The notes beneath the pieces are model-generated. The model made no database searches and was not told the origin of the DNA. It saw only the letters and a list, made by a program, of their open reading frames with translations. A DNA stretch of 64,000 bases, taken from positions 1,798,001 to 1,862,000 of the forward strand of contig OZ242265.1 of assembly GCA_965207165.1 (NCBI GenBank), given 5' to 3'. Source of the DNA: JAAXHV01 sp965207165 (GTDB lineage: Bacteria > Pseudomonadota > Gammaproteobacteria > Eutrophobiales > Eutrophobiaceae). This document shows, piece by piece, positions 1 through 7,633 of this stretch (its first letter is position 1; each line of letters starts with the position of its first letter). Position numbers and translations under genes: made by a program.

Positions 1-487
1 CCAGGTGAATACGTTCCTGTGCTCCTGCATTGATGACGTTGTGCCGGCGCCAGTTATCGAATATCCAGCATTCGCCCGCCTGCATGTGGACTTTTTCGTC
101 GCCGCAGTAAAACATGACTGCGGGGTCGGTTGTGATCGGTATGTGTATGCGTGTCCGGGTATACCAGTGGTAATTGAAATCGACGTGGTACTGCACCTCG
201 CAGCCCGGATCGAGTTTCATCAGGCGGGAACGCGCCAGCACTTCGCCGAAACTCGCCATCACCTGCCGGTGGTAGGGGCACCGGGCAAGATTGGGGGTAG
301 CCGCCATGCGTCCGCCGAATTCGTCGTTTTCCCCGCCTGCCCGGGATATGAGCGCGACGGCCGAATTCCCCTTCAGTCCCAACGGGTGCGGCCTCCAGGC
401 AGCCGGTTCCAGTTGCGCGGCTTCCTGTGCCAGCACGCTTGCGTCAAAGGACAGCGGCAGGCGGATGAAGGGTCTGGCAAGTTTCAT
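1..487 (-). CDS. Aspartyl/asparaginyl beta-hydroxylase family protein (C-terminus cut by window edge)
   Basis: The reading frame starts at ATG 487 and is still open at base 1, giving 162 codons. The translation carries the family's Fe(II)/2-oxoglutarate dioxygenase core: a QYHVDFNYHW segment (HxD metal motif), RIHIPITTDP, then AGECWIFDNWRRHNVINAG with the distal iron histidine, and RIHL at the edge. Family members hydroxylate Asp/Asn side chains, free amino acids or lipid A acyl chains (LpxO), so the substrate cannot be read from the sequence. It is the last visible gene of a minus-strand run, 29 bp behind a sulfotransferase. Hydroxylation followed by sulfation of one substrate is a reasonable inference. 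Confidence 0.85.
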   Translation of the reverse strand, partial: MKLARPFIRLPLSFDASVLAQEAAQLEPAAWRPHPLGLKGNSAVALISRAGGENDEFGGRMAATPNLARCPYHRQVMASFGEVLARSRLMKLDPGCEVQYHVDFNYHWYTRTRIHIPITTDPAVMFYCGDEKVHMQAGECWIFDNWRRHNVINAGAQERIHL

Positions 488-516
488 GGCTCGTTAAGTC
501 TGATTTCGCGGTATCT

Positions 517-1161
517 TCAGGGACCGGTAACAATCCTTTCCGCATCATATCCGAAAAGCTCGAAATCCTTGCGGTAATATCCTGCAACCGCTTGCTTCAG
601 GGTAGCGTCATAATAGCATTCGTAACTCCTGTGACGGGAGGCGTTCTTCCTTGTCAATTTCGACGGGGCAAGGCCGATGTGACGGCAGATCTCATCAAAT
701 GATTCCTGCAGGGTTTCATAACGCCCCACGTAATCCATCATAAGCGTACCGTTATCATCCGTCAGCAGGTGGTGTTGGGGCCTTACCAGGACGCGCTGCC
801 GGAAGCGCGTATTGCCGAGGGCCTGGCGCATGAAGCCGGCTTCGTTTCCGGCAAGACCGGGATTGCGCCGGTTCAGGAAAAAACAGGTGGAAACATACCG
901 GTCAAAAGGATTCCTGACAAAGCCGAACTTGAAATACGACGACCAGGTCTCTGCCTGCAGGTTGGACTTTACCTGTTGAAAAGAGATATGGCCGTGCCTG
1001 ACGGCGGCGATACCCGGAACCGGAATGCGCTGTTCGCCGAACAACGCCTGCTGCTCCCAATCACCATCATCCAGGTACGCCCTGAGGGCCTGGCGCACGG
1101 CATGGGTTGCCGTCCTCGGCACTGCGAAGAAAATGAAGCGGTGCTTATGGGAGATGATCAC
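517..1161 (-). CDS. Sulfotransferase family 2-type protein
   Basis: A 214-residue protein with both PAPS-binding elements of cytosolic/Golgi-type sulfotransferases: the 5'-phosphosulfate loop FFAVPRTATHAVRQAL (about residues 11-26) and the 3'-phosphate motif FGFVRNPFDRYVST (about 79-92). It should transfer sulfate from PAPS to a hydroxyl acceptor. No signal peptide or membrane segment is evident. The ATG at 1161 lies inside the end of the upstream Rieske gene (17 bp overlap), indicating translational coupling. The acceptor is unknown; the flanking hydroxylase-type genes could create the hydroxyl group to be sulfated. Confidence 0.85.
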   Translation of the reverse strand: MIISHKHRFIFFAVPRTATHAVRQALRAYLDDGDWEQQALFGEQRIPVPGIAAVRHGHISFQQVKSNLQAETWSSYFKFGFVRNPFDRYVSTCFFLNRRNPGLAGNEAGFMRQALGNTRFRQRVLVRPQHHLLTDDNGTLMMDYVGRYETLQESFDEICRHIGLAPSKLTRKNASRHRSYECYYDATLKQAVAGYYRKDFELFGYDAERIVTGP

Positions 1162-1474
1162 CGGGCAGGATATATATCTCGTCGTCTACCACCCTGGCCG
1201 GGCAGGTTTTCAGGTCTATGCATACCGGTGCGCCCCTGGCTTTGCCGGAGGGGATGTGGAAACGCCCCTGGTGCAACGGGCATTCGATGATATCGTCGAT
1301 GACAAACCCTTCCGCCAGATGCTGCTGCTCATGGGTGCAGAGGCCATCAGTGGCAAACACCTTACCGGCCAGGGTTCTGTATATGGCATAGGTGCTCCCT
1401 CCATGATCAAACCGCATAACGTCCTCTTCGTCAATATCGTGGATAGAACCCACCAGTACCCATTTGTCAGTCAT
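1145..1474 (-). CDS. Rieske [2Fe-2S] ferredoxin (MocE-like)
   Basis: A small single-domain Rieske protein of about 109 residues when started at ATG 1474; an ATG at 1486 and a longer in-frame extension to 1588 also exist. The cluster ligands are CTH (C46, H48) and CPLH (C65, H68). The chosen start overlaps the stop codon of the upstream desaturase by 8 bp. Such ferredoxins feed electrons to non-haem oxygenases, and the MocD/MocE pair (desaturase-type protein plus Rieske ferredoxin) has the same arrangement. It is therefore probably the electron donor of the membrane desaturase/hydroxylase. No ferredoxin reductase is nearby. Confidence 0.85.
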   Translation of the reverse strand: MTDKWVLVGSIHDIDEEDVMRFDHGGSTYAIYRTLAGKVFATDGLCTHEQQHLAEGFVIDDIIECPLHQGRFHIPSGKARGAPVCIDLKTCPARVVDDEIYILPGDHLP

Positions 1475-2420
1475 TTTGATAGACATACCAGGGATCTGTT
1501 TTCTGCCTGGCTTTGGTTGCAAACACTTCTGCCATGGCGCCGCTAACCCCTTTGCTCGGCACGGGCATCTGATCCTTGACACGCTCATGCAGCGCCTTCA
1601 GGGCGTGGAACGGCACCATAGGGAACATATGGTGTTCAATATGATAGTTCATATTGCAATAGAAAAACCGCAGCAGCGGATTCAGGTACATGGTCCGGGT
1701 GGTCAGGCGGTGGTCCTTGACGCCGGTCGCCAGGGCGCCATGCTGGGTGATGCGCAATATCCCGTGTACCGGCGCGCCGACCGCCCGGGGCAGCAACAGC
1801 AGGCACACCGGCAACCACGTCTGCATCCAGACGGAAAGACCGATAATAGCGATATAGCTCAGCAGAAAAAGCCGGGCATTACGGAAAACAGCCGGTAGTT
1901 CGGAGGCAGGTACGGACTCCCTGATGAAATAATTCGCATACCCGAAGGTCAGTTGTGCCAGTTCTTTATTGTAGTGCCATACCTGGTTCCAGCCGCCGGC
2001 CAGGCTCAGGATATCCGCCCAGCGGACCGGGTTGGGCAGCAGGTATTCCGCATCATTTCCGACGTCGGAGGTATAGGAGTGATGCCGCGCGTGTACCCAC
2101 TTCAGCGATACCGGTTCCCAACTCAGCATCCAGCTGCAAATATAAAGCAGTGTCTGGTTTAACGTATGGTTCCTGAACGGTGTGCCGTGGCAGGCCTCGT
2201 GTCCTGCCGCATTGGCAAACGACCACACAGCGCTGTACAACAGCATCACTGCGACTGCCCACCAGGTACCCCAGGTGTAAACCAGCATCACAGCCAGGCC
2301 AATCAGGATAGTAAAGTAGGCGCCGAAGTGCAGGATGCCGGGGCTGTCAGCTCGCCTGGACAAGGCTTTAAGCGTCTTCCGGTCAATATCACATTTGAAC
2401 CAGTCTTGTTTATCCTGCAT
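1467..2420 (-). CDS. Membrane fatty acid desaturase / hydroxylase family protein (MocD-like)
   Basis: A 317-residue integral membrane di-iron enzyme. It shows the three histidine boxes HEACH (74-78), HARHH (110-114) and NYHIEHHMFP (258-267), with hydrophobic stretches near 35-70 and 185-215. Family members desaturate or hydroxylate acyl chains or small amines. Tight linkage to a Rieske ferredoxin recalls MocD/MocE of rhizopine catabolism, but the substrate is not determined here. It is the first gene of a four-gene minus-strand operon and faces the aldolase-like gene across a 237-bp divergent spacer. Confidence 0.88.
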   Translation of the reverse strand: MQDKQDWFKCDIDRKTLKALSRRADSPGILHFGAYFTILIGLAVMLVYTWGTWWAVAVMLLYSAVWSFANAAGHEACHGTPFRNHTLNQTLLYICSWMLSWEPVSLKWVHARHHSYTSDVGNDAEYLLPNPVRWADILSLAGGWNQVWHYNKELAQLTFGYANYFIRESVPASELPAVFRNARLFLLSYIAIIGLSVWMQTWLPVCLLLLPRAVGAPVHGILRITQHGALATGVKDHRLTTRTMYLNPLLRFFYCNMNYHIEHHMFPMVPFHALKALHERVKDQMPVPSKGVSGAMAEVFATKARQKTDPWYVYQND

Positions 2421-2657
2421 CTCACCCTCCTGTCAAGGATGATAATCGGAGAAATGTCCGGTGGCTGTGCCCATAACCCACAGCCTGCGCGGATTTTAAA
2501 ACATTATTCGCCAATGTCCGATCAGTCTGGATTCTAATGTGTCGCCTGCGCATAAAGTCGCGTCGTTTGTTCTACAAATCCACCTGAACAGTTGCTGCCG
2601 TTTCTTCTATATTACATTTCTGAAAAGCAACTGGAATAATGTGACAATGGTGCAAAG

Positions 2658-3425
2658 ATGGTTACCCGGACCGAGACATTGACAACCTTGCCGGAACTGC
2701 TGTTCCGGCAGGAACGCACCGACCTGGCCGCGGCATTCCGCTGGGCGGTGAGACTGAATATGCATGAAGCCGTTGCCAACCATTTCTCACTGGCCGTGGA
2801 CAGTTCCGGAAAACGCTTCCTGATCAATCCCAACCAGCGCCATTTTTCCCTCATCAAGGCGAGCGACCTGTTACTGCTGGACGCGGATGATCCCGACGTC
2901 CTTGACCGGCCCGGCGCCCCGGACGCGACCGCCTGGGGACTGCATGGACCAATCCATCGCTACTGTGCCCATGCCCGCTGCATCATGCATACGCACTCCA
3001 TCTACGGGACCGTGCTGAGCAGCCTTGCCGACAGCACGTTGCCGCCGATCGACCAGAACACTGCGATGTTCTACAACCGCTACGTGATTGACGATGATTT
3101 CGGCGGTCTGGCCTTCGAAGAGGAAGGGAAACGCTGCGCCGCGCTGCTCCAGGACCCGAACAAGAAAGTCATGATTATGGGCAACCACGGAATCCTGGTG
3201 ATCGGAGACGGCGTTGCCGATACATTCAACCGGCTCTATTACTTCGAACGGGCTGCCGAGACCTATATCAAGGCGTTGCAGACCGGCCGGGAGTTAAGGG
3301 TGATACCCCCTGAAACAGCCGGGAAAACCGCACAGGAACTGGAGGATTATCCGGACCAGGCAGAGCGTCACTTCAGCGACCTGAAAAAAATCCTGGACCT
3401 TGAAGGTGACGATTACGCTGAATGA
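2658..3425 (+). CDS. Class II aldolase/adducin family protein
   Basis: A 255-residue protein with the class II aldolase/adducin fold. Zinc-ligand candidates are H111 and H113 (MHTHS) and H177 (GNHGIL). In fuculose-1-phosphate aldolases a catalytic Glu sits in an S-E-x-x-x-H context about 20 residues before the HxH; here the equivalent stretch reads APDATAWGLH, with no Glu. Retro-aldol chemistry is therefore doubtful, and decarboxylation, lyase or hydratase activity are alternatives. It is the first gene of a plus-strand set with an acyl-CoA dehydrogenase and CaiD, suggesting a role in acyl-CoA or quaternary-amine catabolism. Confidence 0.8.
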   Translation: MVTRTETLTTLPELLFRQERTDLAAAFRWAVRLNMHEAVANHFSLAVDSSGKRFLINPNQRHFSLIKASDLLLLDADDPDVLDRPGAPDATAWGLHGPIHRYCAHARCIMHTHSIYGTVLSSLADSTLPPIDQNTAMFYNRYVIDDDFGGLAFEEEGKRCAALLQDPNKKVMIMGNHGILVIGDGVADTFNRLYYFERAAETYIKALQTGRELRVIPPETAGKTAQELEDYPDQAERHFSDLKKILDLEGDDYAE

Positions 3426-3495
3426 CGGGTTCACTGCGGCTAACGCAGCTTCCAGCGGTATCCGGATGGACCGGAAACAACTTTACGAGGATGCA

Positions 3496-4656
3496 ATGGA
3501 ATTCGGTTTGACATATGAACAGCAACTGGTGGTGGACACCGTGCGGGACTTCGTCGAGAAGGAGTTTTACCCGCTCGAAGACGAGGTCGAGCGAACCGGG
3601 CAGGTACCCAGGGCACTGGGACGGGAGATCCAGGACAAGGTCCTTGAACTCGGTTTCTACGCCCCGAACATCCCGGATCAATTCGGCGGGGGCGGCCTCG
3701 ATACCCTGACCTTCACCCTGCTTGAACGGGAACTAGGGCGCGCCTCAATGGCGCTGTCGGTATTCTGGGGCAGACCGTCCAACATCCTCTGCGCAGGCAA
3801 TGCCGGGCAACGCGCACACTACCTGGACCCCTGCGTACGCGGCGAGAAGATCGACGCCCTGGCCATGAGTGAACCCGACGCAGGCTCCGACCTGCGCGGG
3901 ATGAAGACCTTTGCCCGCCGCAACGGCGATGACTACGTGATAAACGGCACAAAGCATTTCATCAGTCACGGAGATGTTGCCGATTTCGTAATCACGTTTG
4001 CGGCAACGGGAGAAGACGAAACGGAAGCAGGTTCCAGGAAACGCATCACCTGTTTCCTGGTTGACCGTGACACTCCGGGATTCGAGATACGACCGGGCTA
4101 TAATTCCGTCTCCCACCGCGGTTATCACAATACCACCCTGACCTTCGACGACTGCCGCGTGCCGGCCTCCCGGGTACTCGGCGAGGAAGGCGCCGGTTTC
4201 GACCTGGCGAACTCCTGGCTTGCCGCCACCCGGCTCACCGTAGCCGCCATGTGCGTCGGCCGGGCGCGCCGCTGTTTCGATCTCTGTGTGGACTGGGCCG
4301 CCAACCGCCGCCAGTTCGGCCAGCCTATCGGCAAGTTCCAGGGCATCTCCTTCAAACTCGCCGACATGCTTACCTGGATCGATGCGGCAGACTGGTTGAC
4401 ACTTGTGGCGGCATGGCGCCTCGATCAGGGACTGGACGCCAACCGCCAGATCGCACAGGCAAAACTCTACGCCTCGGAGATGCTGGGACGGGTGACGGAT
4501 GAGGCTGTGCAGATATTCGGCGGTATGGGCCTGATGGACGACCTGCCGATAGAGCGCTTCTGGCGTGATGCCCGGGTTGAGCGGATCTGGGACGGCACCA
4601 GTGAGATACAGCGGCATATTATTGCCCGCGACCTGCTGCGGCCGCTGGGGGCTTGA
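3496..4656 (+). CDS. Acyl-CoA dehydrogenase family protein
   Basis: From ATG 3496, preceded by GAGG at 3487-3490, the product has 386 residues, the normal size of the family. The frame is open back to 3400, but that would overlap the upstream gene. N-terminal helical, middle beta and C-terminal helical domains are recognisable, with FAD-contact motifs AMSEPDAGSDL, RRQFGQPIGKFQ and QIFGGMGLM. The usual catalytic base, Glu in the YEGTxxIQR motif, is Asp here (IWDGTSEIQR, D366). It could act on a betaine-type or short branched acyl-CoA given the CaiD neighbour, but the substrate is inferred only from context. Confidence 0.88.
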   Translation: MEFGLTYEQQLVVDTVRDFVEKEFYPLEDEVERTGQVPRALGREIQDKVLELGFYAPNIPDQFGGGGLDTLTFTLLERELGRASMALSVFWGRPSNILCAGNAGQRAHYLDPCVRGEKIDALAMSEPDAGSDLRGMKTFARRNGDDYVINGTKHFISHGDVADFVITFAATGEDETEAGSRKRITCFLVDRDTPGFEIRPGYNSVSHRGYHNTTLTFDDCRVPASRVLGEEGAGFDLANSWLAATRLTVAAMCVGRARRCFDLCVDWAANRRQFGQPIGKFQGISFKLADMLTWIDAADWLTLVAAWRLDQGLDANRQIAQAKLYASEMLGRVTDEAVQIFGGMGLMDDLPIERFWRDARVERIWDGTSEIQRHIIARDLLRPLGA

Positions 4657-4684
4657 ATAATGTGTCTTAGCAGCAAATATTAAA

Positions 4685-5479
4685 ATGACGAATACGACCG
4701 ATAATCCCATTCACACCAGCCGCAACGGCGCCATCCTGGAAGTCACCCTGGACCGGCCCAAGGCTAATGCCATAGACGGCCCCACGAGCAAGCTCATGGG
4801 CGATGTATTTGCCGGATTTCGCGATGATCCTGAATTGCGCGTAGCGATCCTGACCGCGGCAGGCGAGCGATTTTTCTCGGCTGGATGGGACCTGAAGGTC
4901 GCAGCCGAGGGCGAACCGCCGGACACGGACTACGGCGTCGGGGGATTCGGCGGCCTGCAGGAACTCCCCGGCCTCAACAAACCGGTAATCGCCGCGGTCA
5001 ACGGCATGGCCGTCGGCGGCGGCTTTGAACTGGCGCTATCCTGCGACCTGATCTATGCCGCCGAACACGCCCGGTTCGCGTTACCCGAGATCAATGTCGG
5101 CGTGCTTGCCGATGCCGCCAGCATCAAACTGCCGCGCCGTATTCCTCACCATGTAGCCATGGACATGTTGCTGACGGGACGCTGGATGGAAGCGGAAGAA
5201 GCCGCACGCTGGGGACTTGCCAACGAAGTGCTGCCTGCGGAACTACTGATGAACCGGGTGCGGGAAATCGCGCTACTGCTGGCAGAAGGCCCGCCGCTGG
5301 TCTTCGCCGCCACCAAGGAAACCATCCGCATGACCGAAAACCTAGGCGAACAGGAAGCCCTGCAACTGGTGAACAACAAGGGAGTACCTTCCGTTAACGC
5401 CCTGTATGCCAGCGAAGACCTGCAGGAAGGCACCCGCGCCTTTGCGGAGAAGCGCAAGCCGGTGTGGAAGGGACGGTGA
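4685..5479 (+). CDS. caiD: Crotonobetainyl-CoA hydratase / carnitinyl-CoA dehydratase (CaiD-like)
   Basis: A 264-residue crotonase-fold enzyme that follows E. coli CaiD almost end to end, including the segments LDRPKANAID, FFSAGWDLK, VIAAVNGMAVGGGFELAL and the terminal FAEKRKPVWKGR. The two acidic active-site positions of CaiD are kept at E115 (GGFE) and E135 (ALPE), and the oxyanion-hole strands are intact. CaiD interconverts L-carnitinyl-CoA and crotonobetainyl-CoA. No caiB/caiC CoA-activating gene is present nearby, so the thioester must come from elsewhere. The gene ends just before a perfect palindrome and faces the carnitine dehydrogenase gene. Confidence 0.9.
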   Translation: MTNTTDNPIHTSRNGAILEVTLDRPKANAIDGPTSKLMGDVFAGFRDDPELRVAILTAAGERFFSAGWDLKVAAEGEPPDTDYGVGGFGGLQELPGLNKPVIAAVNGMAVGGGFELALSCDLIYAAEHARFALPEINVGVLADAASIKLPRRIPHHVAMDMLLTGRWMEAEEAARWGLANEVLPAELLMNRVREIALLLAEGPPLVFAATKETIRMTENLGEQEALQLVNNKGVPSVNALYASEDLQEGTRAFAEKRKPVWKGR

Positions 5480-5484
5480 TTACC

Positions 5485-5539
5485 AATTTGGGACACCCAT
5501 AAATTAACAAAAATTGTTAATTTATGGGTGTCCCAAATT
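5485..5539. repeat. Perfect 26-bp inverted repeat (REP-like palindrome)
   Basis: Arms 5485-5510 and 5514-5539 are exact reverse complements around an AAA loop; the left arm begins AATTTGGGACACCCAT. It lies between the convergent caiD and carnitine dehydrogenase genes, and the stop codon of the latter (5522-5524) is inside the right arm. It may act as a bidirectional terminator. Its length, perfection and A/T-rich core, however, look more like a dispersed palindromic element of the REP/RAYT type than a normal GC-stem terminator. Confidence 0.8.
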
Positions 5540-6538
5540 AGGTTCCCCAAATTCGGTTCTCCGGCTACGGCGCGCATCTTCTCGGGCAAGCATGTTGCCG
5601 GCGCCGACTTCGTAACGCTGCAACGCCTGCATTATGGCGATCAGGCAGTCATCGCGTAATCGCTCAAGTTCTTTCACAGTGCGGCCCGCGGCCTGGCGTT
5701 GCGTTCCGGCAACCATTTTTTTTATCAATTCATCGGTCAGTTCGGGCGCTTCCAGTTTTGTCCAGGGCAATTTCAGCGCAGGGCCGAACTGTTTCATAAA
5801 ATCACGCATGCCCGCATCACCACCTGCCATGTGGAAAGACAGGCAGGTGCCCATAAAAGCCCAACGCAAACCGGGACCGTAAGTAATGGCTGCATCAAGT
5901 TCCCCGGTGTCGGCTACATCCTCGTTGACCAGGTGCAGGATTTCCCGCCACAGCGCCTCTTGCAGGCGGTCGGACAGGAAACCTTCTATTTCGCTGCGCA
6001 CCCGCAACGGGTGCATACCCAGGTCCGTATAGAATGCCACGGCGCGGTCAACAGCCTCAGGCGCGGTTTTCCTGCCGCCCACCACCTCCACCAGCGGCAG
6101 CAGGTACACCGGGTTGAACGGGTGACCGACGACGACCCGTTCCGGCAGGTTGCAAGCGGCCTGGAGATCGGACGGCAGCAGTCCGGAAGTGCTGGATGCA
6201 ATGACAACGTCTGTGCCGGCGCAGGCATCTATTGCGGCGATCAGGTCGCGCTTCAATTGCAGTTGTTCCGGTGCGCTTTCCTGGATGAACTCGGCAGCCG
6301 TGCAGGCCGCCTCCATCGATTCGGCATGACGCAGCCGTTCAATGCTTGCGCCAGGGTAGAGACCAAGTTTGCATAATGCCGGCCAGGCGTTCTCCAACGC
6401 GGCCCCTAACTTGTTCTGCCAGCCCGGTGCAGGGTCCCAGGCGACCACGTCGAGACCGCGCGCCAGTATGCGTGCGGCCCAGCCCGCACCGATAACCCCG
6501 GTACCGATAATTGCTACGGTTTTTACCTCCTTCGCCAT
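5522..6538 (-). CDS. lcdH: L-carnitine 3-dehydrogenase (3-hydroxyacyl-CoA dehydrogenase fold)
   Basis: A 338-residue NAD-dependent enzyme. The Rossmann motif GTGVIGAGWAARILARG lies near the N-terminus, followed by ASSTSGLLPSDLQ, VVGHPFNPVYLLPLVEVVGG and the C-terminal helical domain. This is the carnitine dehydrogenase branch of the family (P. aeruginosa CdhA), oxidising L-carnitine to 3-dehydrocarnitine. It lacks the fused C-terminal thioesterase domain that some LcdH proteins carry. The last residues (EPNLGHP) and the stop are encoded by the palindromic repeat at 5485-5539, so the original C-terminus may have been replaced. It follows the beta-keto acid cleavage enzyme gene by 98 bp. Confidence 0.9.
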   Translation of the reverse strand: MAKEVKTVAIIGTGVIGAGWAARILARGLDVVAWDPAPGWQNKLGAALENAWPALCKLGLYPGASIERLRHAESMEAACTAAEFIQESAPEQLQLKRDLIAAIDACAGTDVVIASSTSGLLPSDLQAACNLPERVVVGHPFNPVYLLPLVEVVGGRKTAPEAVDRAVAFYTDLGMHPLRVRSEIEGFLSDRLQEALWREILHLVNEDVADTGELDAAITYGPGLRWAFMGTCLSFHMAGGDAGMRDFMKQFGPALKLPWTKLEAPELTDELIKKMVAGTQRQAAGRTVKELERLRDDCLIAIMQALQRYEVGAGNMLAREDARRSRRTEFGEPNLGHP

Positions 6539-6636
6539 CGGGCCTTAACCGCGCACCGCCGGATTCCACCCCCCTGCTTGAGACTGCAGATGCTGGCGAA
6601 TGTCATGCAGAGGTAGCATGACTTGCCGGAGGCCCA

Positions 6637-7527
6637 TCAGCCACGTTTGACCAGTCCGAATTTCATGCGCGTTTCCTCGGGACCCAGTACACGGGCGCCC
6701 ATCAGTTCGATGATATTACGCGCCCGCTCTACCAGTTGCGCGTTACTGGCGAACACGCCTTTTTCCAGGTATAGATTATCTTCCAGACCCACGCGGACAT
6801 GACCACCGAGTATGACGGCCTGCGCCGCAAACGCCATCTGGTAGCGCCCCAGGGCAAACGCTGTCCAGTTGGCGTCCAGCGGTAACTGGTCAACAGATGA
6901 TTTGAACACGCCGACGTCAGCCGGTGCGCCCCATGGAATACCGTGGCAAAGCTGGAACAGCGGTGGTGATTCCAGCAGGTCTTCCCTGAGCAGTTGCAGC
7001 GCGAAACTCAGGTTGCCCGTATCGAAAATCTCCAGTTCCGGCTTCACACCCAGTTCCCGGATACGTTTTGCACCACGGCGCAGCATATCCGGCGTGGAGA
7101 CGTAAACCAGGCTGCCATCCCCGAAATTGAGCGAACCGCAATCCAGGGAACAGATTTCCGGCAACAGTTCCTCCACGTGGGGCAAGCGATCCATTGCGCC
7201 GACCAGGTCGGTATCTTCCCCGAATTTCGTCGGCTCATCATCCGGCCCGATGATGAGGTCTCCTCCCATCCCCGCGGTCAGGTTGATCACCACGTCGGTA
7301 TCGGCAGAGCGAATACGATCGACTGTTTCACGGTATAGAGCGACATCCCGCGCCCCCTTTCCAGTTTCGGGGTCACGCACATGGCAGTGAACTATGGCTG
7401 CCCCGGCCCTGGCTGCATCGATGGCTGCCGCGGCTATCTGTTCCGGGGTAACCGGAAGCGCGGGATGTCTCCCCACCGTGTCGCCGGCGCCAGTCACGGC
7501 ACAGGTGATAACTACTTCAAAATTCAT
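6637..7527 (-). CDS. cdhC: Beta-keto acid cleavage enzyme (dehydrocarnitine:acetyl-CoA cleavage, CdhC-like)
   Basis: A 296-residue BKACE (DUF849) family TIM-barrel protein. Zinc-ligand candidates are H47 and H49 in IVHCHVRDPETG and E249 in RVGLEDNLYL. BKACE enzymes condense a beta-keto acid with acetyl-CoA and release acetoacetate plus a new CoA ester. With 3-dehydrocarnitine the product is betainyl-CoA. The gene sits between cdhR-like and carnitine dehydrogenase genes in one direction, which strongly favours the dehydrocarnitine assignment over 3-keto-5-aminohexanoate cleavage. Confidence 0.88.
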   Translation of the reverse strand: MNFEVVITCAVTGAGDTVGRHPALPVTPEQIAAAAIDAARAGAAIVHCHVRDPETGKGARDVALYRETVDRIRSADTDVVINLTAGMGGDLIIGPDDEPTKFGEDTDLVGAMDRLPHVEELLPEICSLDCGSLNFGDGSLVYVSTPDMLRRGAKRIRELGVKPELEIFDTGNLSFALQLLREDLLESPPLFQLCHGIPWGAPADVGVFKSSVDQLPLDANWTAFALGRYQMAFAAQAVILGGHVRVGLEDNLYLEKGVFASNAQLVERARNIIELMGARVLGPEETRMKFGLVKRG

Positions 7528-7633
7528 TCATCAACCCTCCGGATACAGTCGTCACGCAGGTAATTGAAGCATGGCAGGTCTGCGGAAACCGGCGAAAAAA
7601 CGACATGGATTTACCTGTTTTCGCAATCAGCGC

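Noticed and set aside
1475..1588. Longer Rieske protein starting at 1588
   Set aside because: The added 38 residues are fully inside the desaturase gene and have no ferredoxin similarity; starts at 1474 or 1486 fit the usual size.
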